From: a virus
Strand: one strand, 5' to 3'
Virus record (IMG/VR): IMGVR_UViG_3300025146_000030
Location: 1-41,274 of that record
Length of the DNA: 41,274 nt
The position numbers and the translations under genes are program-made. This document shows positions 20,011 to 28,366 of this stretch, piece after piece. The notes beneath the pieces are model-generated. The model made no database searches and was not told where the DNA came from. It saw only the letters and a list, made by a program, of their open reading frames with translations. Within the stretch, counting starts at the first letter, position 1; the number at the start of each line of letters is the position of its first letter.

Positions 20011-21688
20011 GGTACAATGCCGTTCCAGCTATATGAGGCATACTATATTTATATCTCAATTCTTCGTATTTATTTCTGGACATTTCCAACACCTGTCCCC
20101 AACGAGTAACTTCCTGGTCTGGTGATTCAAATATCCTCTTTTCGGCCAAGATACAAGCGGCTTTGGCGATTATTAAGTCTGAGTATGGTTTACCCACATT
20201 TACACTATTAGTTACACTATCGCCTCTATTGGTATCACCAGGTTGGGCTAGATCACCCATACCAATTATCCTCAACTGCTCCCCTTGGCGTAAGGTTTCG
20301 GTAAAGTGTAGTCTACCATTACCAGTTTGAGAACGCCAGCCAAATATTATATGGGAATGTAATCTAGTTGACGGACTCTCATCACCAGCTAACATTGATG
20401 GAACTATATGTACCTGACTGGGATTATTACTCCGCAAACCAAGATTGGATATATCATACGATATTCGTGAATTGGGGCCATAAAGTCTGGCATCTTCGAT
20501 GTAAGCGGTACCATCGGCTACCATGGAAACATAAGGGGTTATTTCGGTCGGATTAGTGGCTATAGTAGCCCTAACCCACATTAATCTCCAAGTGCTATCT
20601 CCTGGATGATAAACCGCACTAGCAGAATCATGTGAGGAATGATTGCCATAAGTAGTAGTAACCCCATCATAGAGCACTAAGGTTAAACAGCTTGGAGTAT
20701 TACACCAAACCCAAGCATAGAAACTTATGGTACAATCGGCTAGTAACCATAAATCTTTGTTTTCTTCCTCGGTTTGGTAGAATGTTCCATTAGTAGAAGC
20801 CCTGACTAATTTGGTATTGTATGGATTCCACTTCAAGTATTTATCGGTGGAATTTCTAGTAGCGGTAACACCACCACTAACCCGCCAAAAATCAGGATAG
20901 GTGGACTGAGACCATATCTGCATACCACCATTCTCAAACCAGTCACCGAAACGGAGATTTAGACTGTCTATGTGGGTGTATAAATCTGGAAATACCTCAT
21001 AACATGCTCTCCTGATGGCTCGTTCTTTTTCTAGTGCTGTGGCTAATCTATGGACTTCAAATTCTTTGGCGTTTTCTGTAGTGGCACTAAACGCTCTGGT
21101 GGTTATATCCGCTGGAGAGGAAGCGACAGAAAAACTGGATACCTCTCGCTCCTGGCCAATATTTGTTCCTTCATTAAATAGGACTGTGGAAACTTGGCGA
21201 CCGCCCGCACCATCACTAAGCCAGTTGGACTTTTTACCATCCAAATTCGCACTTTTTACGGAGGTAGCATCGCCACCTGAAGCGGTGGTATCTTGGATAT
21301 TCAGGTCTCCGATAAAATCGCTTAAATCTTGGCGGAGGAGTTCCAACGATCTGCTGGAAAGTGGCAGTGTAACAACACCTCCAACTTCTGCCTCTGCCAC
21401 ACTTACAATATCCTCCAGAGTTTCTACCCATAATATAGCATCAAGAGATTCACTGCCAGCGTAGGTAACAGAAGCCAGATAGTCATAGGTTACGAAATCT
21501 GGGTTATCGTAATAATAGCTATAGTAACCATTACCAGCTTCAAATTGCATTGCGGCGTTGCTTATTATTAGAGAAACACTCTTGTCCGATTTTGTAACAC
21601 GGACAATATCTACTTGGAAATCGGACAGGGTTAGCCCTGTAACTGGACTACCATTGAGCGATGCGTATATATAAACTCTTGCGGCCAT
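20003..21688 (-). CDS. Tail/connector protein with lectin-like domain
   Basis: 561 aa. The first 110 residues look like a small beta domain with many aromatic residues. Residues about 250-405 resemble a jelly-roll carbohydrate-binding module (WFENGGMQIWSQSTYPDFWRV... then LADCTISFYAWVW... and WRLMWVRATI), the CBM4/9-like layout. The C-terminal 90 residues (LIIAKAACILAEKRIFESPD... RNKYEELRYKY) resemble helical repeats in head-tail adaptor proteins. A mid-tail protein that ties sugar binding to the connector is one reading; the exact role is uncertain. Confidence 0.55.
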   Translation of the reverse strand: MAARVYIYASLNGSPVTGLTLSDFQVDIVRVTKSDKSVSLIISNAAMQFEAGNGYYSYYYDNPDFVTYDYLASVTYAGSESLDAILWVETLEDIVSVAEAEVGGVVTLPLSSRSLELLRQDLSDFIGDLNIQDTTASGGDATSVKSANLDGKKSNWLSDGAGGRQVSTVLFNEGTNIGQEREVSSFSVASSPADITTRAFSATTENAKEFEVHRLATALEKERAIRRACYEVFPDLYTHIDSLNLRFGDWFENGGMQIWSQSTYPDFWRVSGGVTATRNSTDKYLKWNPYNTKLVRASTNGTFYQTEEENKDLWLLADCTISFYAWVWCNTPSCLTLVLYDGVTTTYGNHSSHDSASAVYHPGDSTWRLMWVRATIATNPTEITPYVSMVADGTAYIEDARLYGPNSRISYDISNLGLRSNNPSQVHIVPSMLAGDESPSTRLHSHIIFGWRSQTGNGRLHFTETLRQGEQLRIIGMGDLAQPGDTNRGDSVTNSVNVGKPYSDLIIAKAACILAEKRIFESPDQEVTRWGQVLEMSRNKYEELRYKYSMPHIAGTALYHV

Positions 21689-21697
21689 TTGAACCCC

Positions 21698-22903
21698 CTA
21701 TTGGTTATGCTCGTTAATTACGTTAGTCACACCAGCACCAACCGTGTATTTGTCTCCAGTGTAGTCCTTCACCTGATTGCCCATAAGGGTAAGGACATCG
21801 AGATCTGTATCACAGACGAATCCATCAATAACATTATCCATCTGGTTGTCAGAAACAATAAAGTTTTTGCTCTGTACCGCCACTCCACCAAGAGAACTAT
21901 CCTCAGTTATATAGATTCCCTTACTATTCCTAACTGTGTTTCTTATAGTATTTCCTCGGACTTTAGCAAGTTGGCAACCCTGAAATTCAGCACTTACATT
22001 CCCGCCTATCCTATCAACGAGATTGTTATTGTCGAATGTTAATCCAGTTACACGGCGGATCCATACATTCTTCGTACCATAGAAGAAGCTGTTGACCACC
22101 TTGAGATTGGTGGCTGCTAACGGCTCAGCACCATATTCAAAAGACTGGTTTCTTACAAATAACTGATACCCACTATTGTCTTTACATAGTACCCCATTTA
22201 TAAGGATACGATTACAGGCTGGATCACCAGAGCCATAGTGAGAAACAATCATGATCCCATACCAGGGATTGTCATGATAATTCCCGCCAATAATACGTAT
22301 ATCCTCGTTATACTCATCTATTTCCAAGCCAGATTCCCCGCTTCCTGTTGAGCGACACCCTATTACTTCTATATCGCTATTGGGACCCTCGAAGGAAATA
22401 CCATCATTATTAGAATCTATAGTCCGAACATTTATCAAACGCCCATGCGTGGAACTATAATTCTGAACACCATAGCGACCGCCTTTATTAGTCCATACAT
22501 TTTCGAGCAGGTATCCATTCACGCCTTTAATATTGATAGCACCTGATGTATCAACATATCCGCTAACCTGATCCACCATGAGGTCACGGACAGTGACATT
22601 GTATATATCTTCAAAGTCGAGCAGTTTGGAGAATGTGCCATCTCCCTGGAGCACCGTTTTTTTGCCACTGCCGACAAGCACAATGTCGTTCACTTCGGGT
22701 TTTAGCCCGGATGTCTCCATCGGGTAAGTGCCAGGAGCCAGTTTGACATCATAGCCACTATTCAGTAGTCCTAGGAGCATAGACTTGGATGCTGCACTGG
22801 TATAGATTCGATCTGCCTGAGCCTTTACATGGGCTGGGGAATCTGAGGCAGCCACATAATATGAGTATGCTCGGACTGGTTTGGAAATAACAGGATTAGC
22901 CAT
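21698..22903 (-). CDS. Beta-helix tailspike (pectate-lyase-like fold)
   Basis: 401 aa. After an N-terminal segment with AQADRIYTSAASKSMLLGLLNSGYDVKLAPGTYPM (the usual entry to a pectate-lyase-like helix) come about ten coils with regular 'NIxGVNGY', 'GISFEGPNSDIEVIGC', 'GLEIDEYNEDIRIIGGNY' and 'LKVVNSFFYG' repeats. This is a right-handed parallel beta-helix as in tailspikes that bind or cleave surface polysaccharides. Catalytic residues cannot be picked out by eye. A host-glycan-specific spike is the likely role. Confidence 0.75.
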   Translation of the reverse strand: MANPVISKPVRAYSYYVAASDSPAHVKAQADRIYTSAASKSMLLGLLNSGYDVKLAPGTYPMETSGLKPEVNDIVLVGSGKKTVLQGDGTFSKLLDFEDIYNVTVRDLMVDQVSGYVDTSGAINIKGVNGYLLENVWTNKGGRYGVQNYSSTHGRLINVRTIDSNNDGISFEGPNSDIEVIGCRSTGSGESGLEIDEYNEDIRIIGGNYHDNPWYGIMIVSHYGSGDPACNRILINGVLCKDNSGYQLFVRNQSFEYGAEPLAATNLKVVNSFFYGTKNVWIRRVTGLTFDNNNLVDRIGGNVSAEFQGCQLAKVRGNTIRNTVRNSKGIYITEDSSLGGVAVQSKNFIVSDNQMDNVIDGFVCDTDLDVLTLMGNQVKDYTGDKYTVGAGVTNVINEHNQ

Positions 22904-23095
22904 CTAACTTTCCCTCACAAATTCCTTAAACTCTGCCCCAAATCCGCAGATTGGGCAGTATTCCCATTTGTGTATCACGAATATTTCCACATAATATTTA
23001 TATCCGCATCTAGGACAGACCATCTTGTATCTAATCCTATCCACATCATCTAAATCTAAATACCCCTTCTCCGTCTTATTAGTCTGAAGAACCAT
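22904..23095 (-). CDS. Zinc-ribbon protein in the tail module, up to 63 aa
   Basis: CPRCGYKY and CPICGFG form a classic zinc ribbon with a Lys/Tyr-rich centre. The start is uncertain: the ATG at 23095 lies inside the preceding gene without a Shine-Dalgarno, and the ATG at 23023 (MVCPRCGYK) gives 39 aa. The gene stops 1 bp before the tailspike start. Its role inside a tail-fibre cluster is unknown; it may be a small structural or chaperone-like protein. Confidence 0.55.
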   Translation of the reverse strand: MVLQTNKTEKGYLDLDDVDRIRYKMVCPRCGYKYYVEIFVIHKWEYCPICGFGAEFKEFVRES

Positions 23096-24471
23096 TTCGA
23101 CACTGTAACGGCGGCGCCAGTAATACTTGCCGACACAGTAGAGACTCCAGCGGAAATACCAGCCATAATACGGTCTCTAACAATGTTTCCTGAACTGGAG
23201 GCAATTCCTGCCGATATACCCTTTATGCCTCTATCTCTGGTAGCATTTCCACTAACGGTTGCTACCCCGGCAGATAATCCAGCAAGTGTTACGATCTCAC
23301 CGCCAGCAGCAGCAATGCTTACCGAGTTGGCTGTATTGGTGAATATATCGTCATCATCATCGTCATACCAGATAGGCTGGAACTTGCCACCCCATGTAGA
23401 TTTCATACAACCCGCACTCACCCAACGCATATCATCTTCGGCGTCATCCTGCATGGTCTGGTTAGCAGCACTCCAGGTAGTGCCACCATCAGTAGATTTT
23501 CGGTAATAACATTTAACATCGCTACCCCAAGCCGTACCACCCAAATAAGCAACATATAAATCATCATTCACCTGATTTATAAATACTGAGCACGCCGCAT
23601 ACTCTGCCGTATTGGTTATGATATTCGTTTTGGCCGTGATGCTTCCCGAACCATTTATGTCCCAAGCCATTAAATCCGAGGCTGCATTATCCAGTTGCGA
23701 CCAGGCTACAAAGATAAGATGCCCATCCGATAGCCGAACTCGCCCATCCATATTTAGAATCGTAACAGTGTCGAGCATATTCAGCGATATGGATTGCTCA
23801 CCCCAACTGTTGCCAGAATCATCAAAGGTCTTTAAGGAGATTTCGTTAGCACTTGCATCCCAATATGTTGCCCAAATATCTTGATTATCAGCCTCGTTCC
23901 CTGGGAACAGTAGAAGTATATCGTAATTGTCAGCTTCAAATGGGCTTGTTCTGCTTGTCCATGTGTCCCCGTCTGGTGAAGTGTAGAAAGCAGTTATATA
24001 AGCACTGGAATTATCTCTATGCCTATAAGCAACGGCTATATTCCCACCCCTGGTTTTTGTTATTGAGATAAGATTGTTTCCAAATAACGAGACGACAGTA
24101 TAAATAGTCCCATCACCACCAGCATCCGCAACTTTGTCAGGTGTACTTAGTGTATCGGTTGAGGTTTCCAAATTGACATACATAATATCGTCAAGTGTGG
24201 AATCTATATAGGCAATATGGATTTTAGTTCCTGCATCCCCTGAGACCTGCCAATCGGCAAAAGCATCGCAAGCCACATTTACATTGCCACTTATCTCTAC
24301 TACCCCACCCCATGTAGCACCACCATCAGTTGTTTTCTGATAGTTCAGGTCACGAGCAGTGTCCAGATATACCATGTATCCGATAAGGGGTGACTTCCAA
24401 AATATGCCACCACGCAACTGCTCATAATGCAAATAATAACTTGCACCAGACTCTATAGTTATGTCAGCCAT
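23056..24471 (-). CDS. BNR/sialidase-like tail protein with C-terminal repeats
   Basis: 471 aa. Asp-box motifs such as KTTDGGATW and KSTDGGTTW, with a related SPDGDTW, indicate a sialidase/neuraminidase-like six-bladed propeller over residues 20-390. The C-terminal 80 residues contain three near-identical units built on AGLSAGVATVSGN / KGISAGIASSSGN / AGISAGVSTVSAS with RDR linkers, ending in a basic tail (FFRLIRRRRG). Phage proteins of this type act as adhesins or glycosidases on the tail. The catalytic Arg triad of true sialidases cannot be verified here. The start overlaps the upstream gene by 8 bp. Confidence 0.7.
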   Translation of the reverse strand: MADITIESGASYYLHYEQLRGGIFWKSPLIGYMVYLDTARDLNYQKTTDGGATWGGVVEISGNVNVACDAFADWQVSGDAGTKIHIAYIDSTLDDIMYVNLETSTDTLSTPDKVADAGGDGTIYTVVSLFGNNLISITKTRGGNIAVAYRHRDNSSAYITAFYTSPDGDTWTSRTSPFEADNYDILLLFPGNEADNQDIWATYWDASANEISLKTFDDSGNSWGEQSISLNMLDTVTILNMDGRVRLSDGHLIFVAWSQLDNAASDLMAWDINGSGSITAKTNIITNTAEYAACSVFINQVNDDLYVAYLGGTAWGSDVKCYYRKSTDGGTTWSAANQTMQDDAEDDMRWVSAGCMKSTWGGKFQPIWYDDDDDDIFTNTANSVSIAAAGGEIVTLAGLSAGVATVSGNATRDRGIKGISAGIASSSGNIVRDRIMAGISAGVSTVSASITGAAVTVSKWFFRLIRRRRGI

Positions 24472-24670
24472 TTTTACCTTCTAAGATCGGCCTTAACTCA
24501 GGATGCTCCAGCCAGTCACCTATATAACATGGATGGATATTGGGCAAATCACTTTTACTTAAAAGGAAGTCGGACAACTCTTTAACATTACCCAATTGAG
24601 CCTTGTTAATATTAAGATGCAATAGCCAATGAGTTTTATCCTGTGTAGGCAACGTTCTGAGCAAAGCCAT
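24464..24670 (-). CDS. Hypothetical protein, 68 aa
   Basis: The gene lies 4 bp after a tail protein gene and overlaps the sialidase-like gene by 8 bp. The product is soluble (MALLRTLPTQDKTHWLLHLN...), with a possible LxxLLS helix and an acidic-basic alternation; no family is recognised. A small virion-associated or assembly protein is inferred from position. Confidence 0.55.
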   Translation of the reverse strand: MALLRTLPTQDKTHWLLHLNINKAQLGNVKELSDFLLSKSDLPNIHPCYIGDWLEHPELRPILEGKNG

Positions 24671-24674
24671 ACAT

Positions 24675-25079
24675 TTAGTCCTCTGTTATGTCCAGATCAC
24701 CCACAGCAAATTTAGCTGTATCCCCACTACTGACCGCCTTACTTGCGGTCAAGTCACCCCAATATAAGAGATTGCCCACTGTTAGAGCATCGAATATACC
24801 AAAGGCAACCACAGTACCCCAATCTGCCGTAGCCGTAGCAAAAGCAATCTCTGTACCATTGGCTTTAGCACCGCCAGAGGCGGCAGGGAAGTTGGTGGCG
24901 TTATTGGTAACTGCTGCTCTGGCGTAAGAGCCACCAGAAACTTCAGTACCACCGCCGGCATCGGTTGGGGCTGCTGTATAAAGGGCAATATAAACCGTTG
25001 CTGGTGCTGAATAGGCAGCATTTCCAAGAACGTGGTCTAAAAGTTCTAGTTCCAGAAAGTCACTTTTGCTTCCAGCCAT
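24675..25079 (-). CDS. Small tail protein of the LELLDHVLG type, 134 aa
   Basis: Strong AAGGAGGGTG site. The sequence opens MAGSKSDFLELELLDHVLGNA and runs through PATVYIALYTAAPTDAGGGTEVSGGSYARA, a pattern found in many phages for a small tail or fibre-associated protein with a beta-sandwich fold and threonine/alanine-rich strands. It belongs next to adhesion genes in such phages. The exact role is not known. The DNA overlaps the end of the preceding zinc-ribbon gene by 34 bp. Confidence 0.7.
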   Translation of the reverse strand: MAGSKSDFLELELLDHVLGNAAYSAPATVYIALYTAAPTDAGGGTEVSGGSYARAAVTNNATNFPAASGGAKANGTEIAFATATADWGTVVAFGIFDALTVGNLLYWGDLTASKAVSSGDTAKFAVGDLDITED

Positions 25080-25279
25080 TTAAGCACCCTCCTTAACAAA
25101 CCTTTTTGCTTTGCAACTACTGGAGCAACAACAAAAGGTTCATAGTCATGCCCAATCCCTCTGGTTTTACATCTGGGGCACAAATCACGCCTCTCGGCGC
25201 TGGCTTGTTCCAAGGTCAAATCAAGAAAAAACCAGGCCATGTTGCAACGTGGACAATTAAATGCAGAGCCTATTTCCAT
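25046..25279 (-). CDS. Zinc-ribbon protein, 77 aa
   Basis: CPRCNMAWF (near residue 9) and CPRCKTRG (near 34) make a two-knuckle ribbon. The C-terminal 25 residues are basic and amphipathic (KQKGLLRRVLKWLEAKVTF), perhaps membrane- or nucleic-acid-associating. It overlaps the next gene by 34 bp. The family is unclear; it is among several zinc mini-proteins in the virion region. Confidence 0.65.
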   Translation of the reverse strand: MEIGSAFNCPRCNMAWFFLDLTLEQASAERRDLCPRCKTRGIGHDYEPFVVAPVVAKQKGLLRRVLKWLEAKVTFWN

Positions 25280-25289
25280 TTCTACCTCT

Positions 25290-25607
25290 TTACTTCTTTA
25301 CCATAATTACTATTGTTCTCTCCGCTGTCTGTGTGGTAGCAGAAACGATCTTGAAGTATTTGTAACCCGCTAATGGAGCCAAATCCTCGGAACTTACGGC
25401 AAATCCGCCTGTTCCAGCGGTAACAGTAATTGCACTACCACTCTTATCCTTAAGGGCAACATAACTACCATCGGGTGTATCACAGATTGTAAAAGTGATG
25501 TTTCCACTATTAAGAGTGGGCAATATCATACCCACAACAACACTATCCCCCAGATTCACCACTTCCGAAGTGGTTCCATTTATAGCAATCTTAAAGTTTT
25601 TCCGCAT
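25290..25607 (-). CDS. Beta-rich virion-type protein, 105 aa
   Basis: Entirely beta-strand in appearance (KIAINGTTSEVVNLGDSVVVGMIL... ITVTAGTGGFAVSSEDLAPLAGYKYFKIVS... RTIVIMVKK). Comparable small all-beta proteins sit between capsid and tail genes in many phage genomes and are usually called virion proteins. A decoration or minor-tail role is plausible. The gene spacing to both neighbours is about 10 bp. Confidence 0.6.
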   Translation of the reverse strand: MRKNFKIAINGTTSEVVNLGDSVVVGMILPTLNSGNITFTICDTPDGSYVALKDKSGSAITVTAGTGGFAVSSEDLAPLAGYKYFKIVSATTQTAERTIVIMVKK

Positions 25608-25615
25608 TATGCCTC

Positions 25616-25942
25616 CTATTCTGGTCTATATCTATCTTTTAATACCCAATGACCATTTACCTTTTTCCAACGACCATTACCTTCTACCTTTCTACGAAGT
25701 TCACATCTGGCTGCCCAAACTCTCCGTCTCTCCAGCATTTCGTTTTCGGCTTTGGTCAGAATGGCATCTATTTGGGCTAAGTTATACCCATATTTGGACA
25801 GGAGTTCACGAGCTAAAATCTCCGCCCCTTTCAAGTCCTGGTCAGATATGGGGATAACTACATTGGGATGCCCTCTGGTACCAGCTAAAGGCAAAACCAA
25901 AGCTTTTCTGGTTAGATCAGTCTTATTTATTATGGTTGTCAT
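25616..25942 (-). CDS. Hypothetical basic protein, 108 aa
   Basis: A hydrophobic/beta N-terminus (KALVLPLAGTRGHPNVVIPI) is followed by a helical, Arg/Lys-rich C-terminal half (ENEMLERRRVWAARCELRRKVEGNGRW). No known family. It overlaps the 56-aa gene upstream by 20 bp, and the pair is probably translationally coupled. An assembly or minor virion protein is inferred from location. Confidence 0.55.
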   Translation of the reverse strand: MTTIINKTDLTRKALVLPLAGTRGHPNVVIPISDQDLKGAEILARELLSKYGYNLAQIDAILTKAENEMLERRRVWAARCELRRKVEGNGRWKKVNGHWVLKDRYRPE

Positions 25943-26093
25943 TAGTCATTACCTTTTCCAGCACTTCTTCTGCTAAACTTGGAACTTTGGTGGTTTTTGG
26001 GTGTTTTCTCCACCTTTCTATTTTTGGAGTAGTTCTCAACTTTTCCATATTCAAATTGGTTTCTTTTAGGTTTTTATTAAAGTGACTTCCCAT
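25923..26093 (-). CDS. Small basic protein, 56 aa
   Basis: An open frame of 56 codons with GAGAGGAATAAGA upstream, overlapping both neighbours (17 bp with the 172-aa gene, 20 bp with the 108-aa gene). The product (MGSHFNKNLKETNLN...) is very basic in the middle (RTTPKIERWRKHPKTTK) and ends in an acidic helix. It may bind nucleic acid. Without it the region would be a gap of about 130 bp. Confidence 0.55.
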   Translation of the reverse strand: MGSHFNKNLKETNLNMEKLRTTPKIERWRKHPKTTKVPSLAEEVLEKVMTNDNHNK

Positions 26094-26595
26094 TGTTCTT
26101 ATTCCTCTCTGCTAACAGCATTATCATGGTTTCCATCATTTTTTCCAGCCTGACGATTCTGTCATCTACTGGATTACCACCCTGTACTTTCACCCCTACG
26201 TCTTTTATGGCTTCTTCCATCTTTTCTTTTACAACTTCTTCCATAGCCTCTCTCTCAAAACCAGCTATGAAACTGTTACGGACAGAACTACAAGCATCTA
26301 TTTCCGCCTGGGTTTTATGCCACATGGTACAATGTGGGCAGGTTAATTGGAGCATAGTGGACAATGGCGGTGCAGGGAGATAACCTTTGTCGTAGTTGGC
26401 GTCTCTGGTTCCAATTGGGATTTTTTTGCCGTCTTTCACAACAACAGACTGTCTAATAGCTGGAATCATAAAGACCACTTGACCATCTGGACGCCAATAA
26501 CGTTGCTGGGCTGGGCCACCAATAGCAACTGTACCGTAATACCCCGCACTCTCCAACTCCTGTTTTTCCTGGTCGGTTAGCTTAATGGTTGCCAT
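26077..26595 (-). CDS. Hypothetical protein with CPHC and coiled coil, 172 aa
   Basis: The N-terminal 70 residues are a beta-rich domain (SAGYYGTVAIGGPAQQRYWRPDGQVVFMIPAIRQSVVV). CPHC near residue 86 with a nearby His and Cys could bind zinc. The C-terminal half is a long helix with heptads (FEREAMEEVVKEKMEEAIKDV... VRLEKMMETMIMLLAERNK). This looks like a virion accessory or tail-assembly protein; no family match by eye. Confidence 0.6.
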   Translation of the reverse strand: MATIKLTDQEKQELESAGYYGTVAIGGPAQQRYWRPDGQVVFMIPAIRQSVVVKDGKKIPIGTRDANYDKGYLPAPPLSTMLQLTCPHCTMWHKTQAEIDACSSVRNSFIAGFEREAMEEVVKEKMEEAIKDVGVKVQGGNPVDDRIVRLEKMMETMIMLLAERNKNNGKSL

Positions 26596-26790
26596 TTATA
26601 TATCCTCTGGGTCTAAAACTTTTCCTTGCCTATCTCTATTACGTTCAAAGAGTTCTGGAGTGGGTTTGTTTTTATTCAGGAACTCCACTGGAATCCCCGC
26701 CTCGTTACAAGTGGTCTTTACAATTACGCCTATATTTTTGGACTTTAACCACTCCGCATAGGGCATATTGTCCGGTTTAGGCTCGTTCAT
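26596..26790 (-). CDS. Hypothetical protein, 64 aa
   Basis: Start 2 bp after the stop of the preceding gene, without a clear Shine-Dalgarno, so reinitiation is likely. The product is soluble and charged (MNEPKPDNMPYAEWLKSKNIG...), with one Cys, ending GKVLDPEDI. The same LDPEDI/FDTEDI/LDPEEI motif recurs near the C-terminus of the 101-aa protein encoded at 27160-27465, suggesting the two share a binding partner. No known family. Confidence 0.6.
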   Translation of the reverse strand: MNEPKPDNMPYAEWLKSKNIGVIVKTTCNEAGIPVEFLNKNKPTPELFERNRDRQGKVLDPEDI

Positions 26791-26792
26791 GG

Positions 26793-27170
26793 TTATGGTG
26801 CTTGGTAACCAACCAGCAATCCTTTCTTGAAAGTAAAGGTATGACCACCTATGACTTTTTGCCCGGTGAGTCCGACATCGCCATTTGCAGAGACTATTCC
26901 AGTAAAGTCTATGTTTCCATGGGTAGTATGTTCATGGTCATTATCCGCTTTTCCTTCTAGTTGTTCTGGGAGATTAACTATATCGGTTATTCCATGTTCA
27001 TGGGATTTCACTGGAATCTCAATATCAAATTGCTCTGTTCCTGGATTATAGCGTTTTAGTGCACCAGTTGATGGATTTAGCCACACCCAATCAGACCTAT
27101 CCGCATCGGATCTAACTCTTCCAGATGGAGTGTTCTCACTAATTATTAAAACTCCTATATCAATTGACAT
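26793..27170 (-). CDS. Fibre-like small protein, 125 aa
   Basis: The start is placed at ATG 27170 (MSIDIGVLII), as the longer frame begins with TTG at 27218. The product has a SHEHGITDIVNLPEQLEGKADNDHEHTTHGNIDF stretch with clustered His, typical of phage fibre or tail-tip segments, and a short beta C-terminus. It may be a virion component of the neck or tail; metal binding by the HEH motifs is possible. It overlaps the next upstream gene by 11 bp. Confidence 0.6.
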   Translation of the reverse strand: MSIDIGVLIISENTPSGRVRSDADRSDWVWLNPSTGALKRYNPGTEQFDIEIPVKSHEHGITDIVNLPEQLEGKADNDHEHTTHGNIDFTGIVSANGDVGLTGQKVIGGHTFTFKKGLLVGYQAP

Positions 27171-27465
27171 TTCCAATCTCTTCTGGATCCAGGAATCTAG
27201 CTGGTTCCATTTCCCCAAACTCTATATCTTCTGTATCAAATATTCTACCAGTTCCCTTTTTGGTTATATCCTCAACCAAAGGTAAGGTGGGAGTATCCAT
27301 GGGCTTTTCTTTGGCTTTAATTAAGCATATTACCCTGTCTCTACCATTAAAATTCAGGGCAAGTTTTATACCATCAATGTCTCGACGGAGACAGATTCCG
27401 GTTAGGATATGGTTACGGCGAGAGCGGCTTTGTTTAGTCACTCCCACCGTTTCCATATTTTTCAC
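27160..27465 (-). CDS. Hypothetical protein with acidic C-terminal motifs, 101 aa
   Basis: Starts with GTG at 27465 (alternative ATG at 27456), 3 bp after the stop of the zinc mini-protein, so coupled initiation is likely. The N-terminal half is basic and beta-rich (RSRRNHILTGICLRRDIDGIKLALNF). The C-terminal 35 residues carry two repeats of a short motif, IFDTEDIEFGEME and FLDPEEIGN, matching LDPEDI at the end of the 64-aa protein. Such repeats may be docking peptides. No known family. Confidence 0.55.
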   Translation of the reverse strand: MKNMETVGVTKQSRSRRNHILTGICLRRDIDGIKLALNFNGRDRVICLIKAKEKPMDTPTLPLVEDITKKGTGRIFDTEDIEFGEMEPARFLDPEEIGNVN

Positions 27466-27468
27466 TGC

Positions 27469-27561
27469 TTATTCAGATACAGGGTCGGATGGACGGAACA
27501 TATGTCCACACCCAGAACAAGTACCTTCTCCTTCTTTTCCACAAATCGGGCACTTTTTCAC
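27469..27561 (-). CDS. Zinc-ribbon mini-protein, 30 aa
   Basis: GTG start 6 bp after GGAGG; 30 codons then TAA at 27471-27469. The product is KKCPICGKEGEGTCSGCGH followed by a short tail, that is CPIC...CSGC, an unmistakable miniature ribbon. The strong ribosome site and four cysteines in 30 residues make it real, although it is very short. Function is unknown. Confidence 0.6.
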   Translation of the reverse strand: MKKCPICGKEGEGTCSGCGHMFRPSDPVSE

Positions 27562-27571
27562 TTTCTACCTC

Positions 27572-28333
27572 CTACTCTAGAGTTACCATTAAAAGTGCAT
27601 CGCCATAGTTACCTGAATACATCAGGTGACCAGCGATTTGCTCGGACGTTGCAGCATTGTACTTCTCATCAACTGGAACGACGGTTCCATTCTGATGGAA
27701 ACAACACTGACGGTCGCTAGCTGCGGCACCGGGCCAAGTACCGGTAATCCAACACCAGTGTGGACCACGAACCAGACCCCAGAAGTAATTCCCTGAAGTT
27801 ATGGGCAAATTGGCAAACGCTACAAAGTGCTCGTAGTTGGCCAGGTATGCCCCAGCATTTCTCACATTGCTGTATGGATTGGGGTATACGGCTATGGTTC
27901 CACCCGCAGCGTAGGCATAGACGAATGGTGCGGTTACGTGGATTTTATAGGTGTCACTGATTTCCGCATCACTCTTCCACACACGCTTCATGGTGTCATA
28001 GGTACCAGAATTGGGTATGAAAGCGTAACCATCTTTGTAGTAATCTGCGGCTCTGGAATTGGTGGCATCGGTGATGGTAAAGGACATATCACCGGCTGCG
28101 ATGTTTACGGCTACTGCGGCTTCGGCTATGTCTCCGGTTAAGCCCGTTAAATACCGCCAATAGTTAATCTTGCCTGCAAGGGTATTGGTTATGGCTGCTC
28201 CGGCTTTGCTTAGCCTGTATAGACTACCATCCTCGGTCATGCCTTTTTGCCCAACTCTAAATACGTTGGTACTGGAGTATTGGACATTAACTGCTTTGTC
28301 GCTTAGTGCGGCTAAAAATGGAAAACTGCTCAC
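27572..28333 (-). CDS. Virion structural protein, 253 aa
   Basis: Second gene after the capsid gene. It starts MSSFPFLAALSDKAVNVQYSS and continues with beta-strand-rich segments (VFRVGQKGMTEDGSLYRL, AAVAVNIAAGDMSFTITDA, YAYAAGGTIAVYPNPYSNV) and WGLVRGPHWCWITG near the end. Residue spacing resembles head decoration or minor capsid proteins, but I cannot name the family. Location, length and the strong downstream site support a major virion component. Confidence 0.65.
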   Translation of the reverse strand: MSSFPFLAALSDKAVNVQYSSTNVFRVGQKGMTEDGSLYRLSKAGAAITNTLAGKINYWRYLTGLTGDIAEAAVAVNIAAGDMSFTITDATNSRAADYYKDGYAFIPNSGTYDTMKRVWKSDAEISDTYKIHVTAPFVYAYAAGGTIAVYPNPYSNVRNAGAYLANYEHFVAFANLPITSGNYFWGLVRGPHWCWITGTWPGAAASDRQCCFHQNGTVVPVDEKYNAATSEQIAGHLMYSGNYGDALLMVTLE

Positions 28334-28366
28334 TTTCCTCTCCTTTCACTTTCCTCTATTTTCCAA

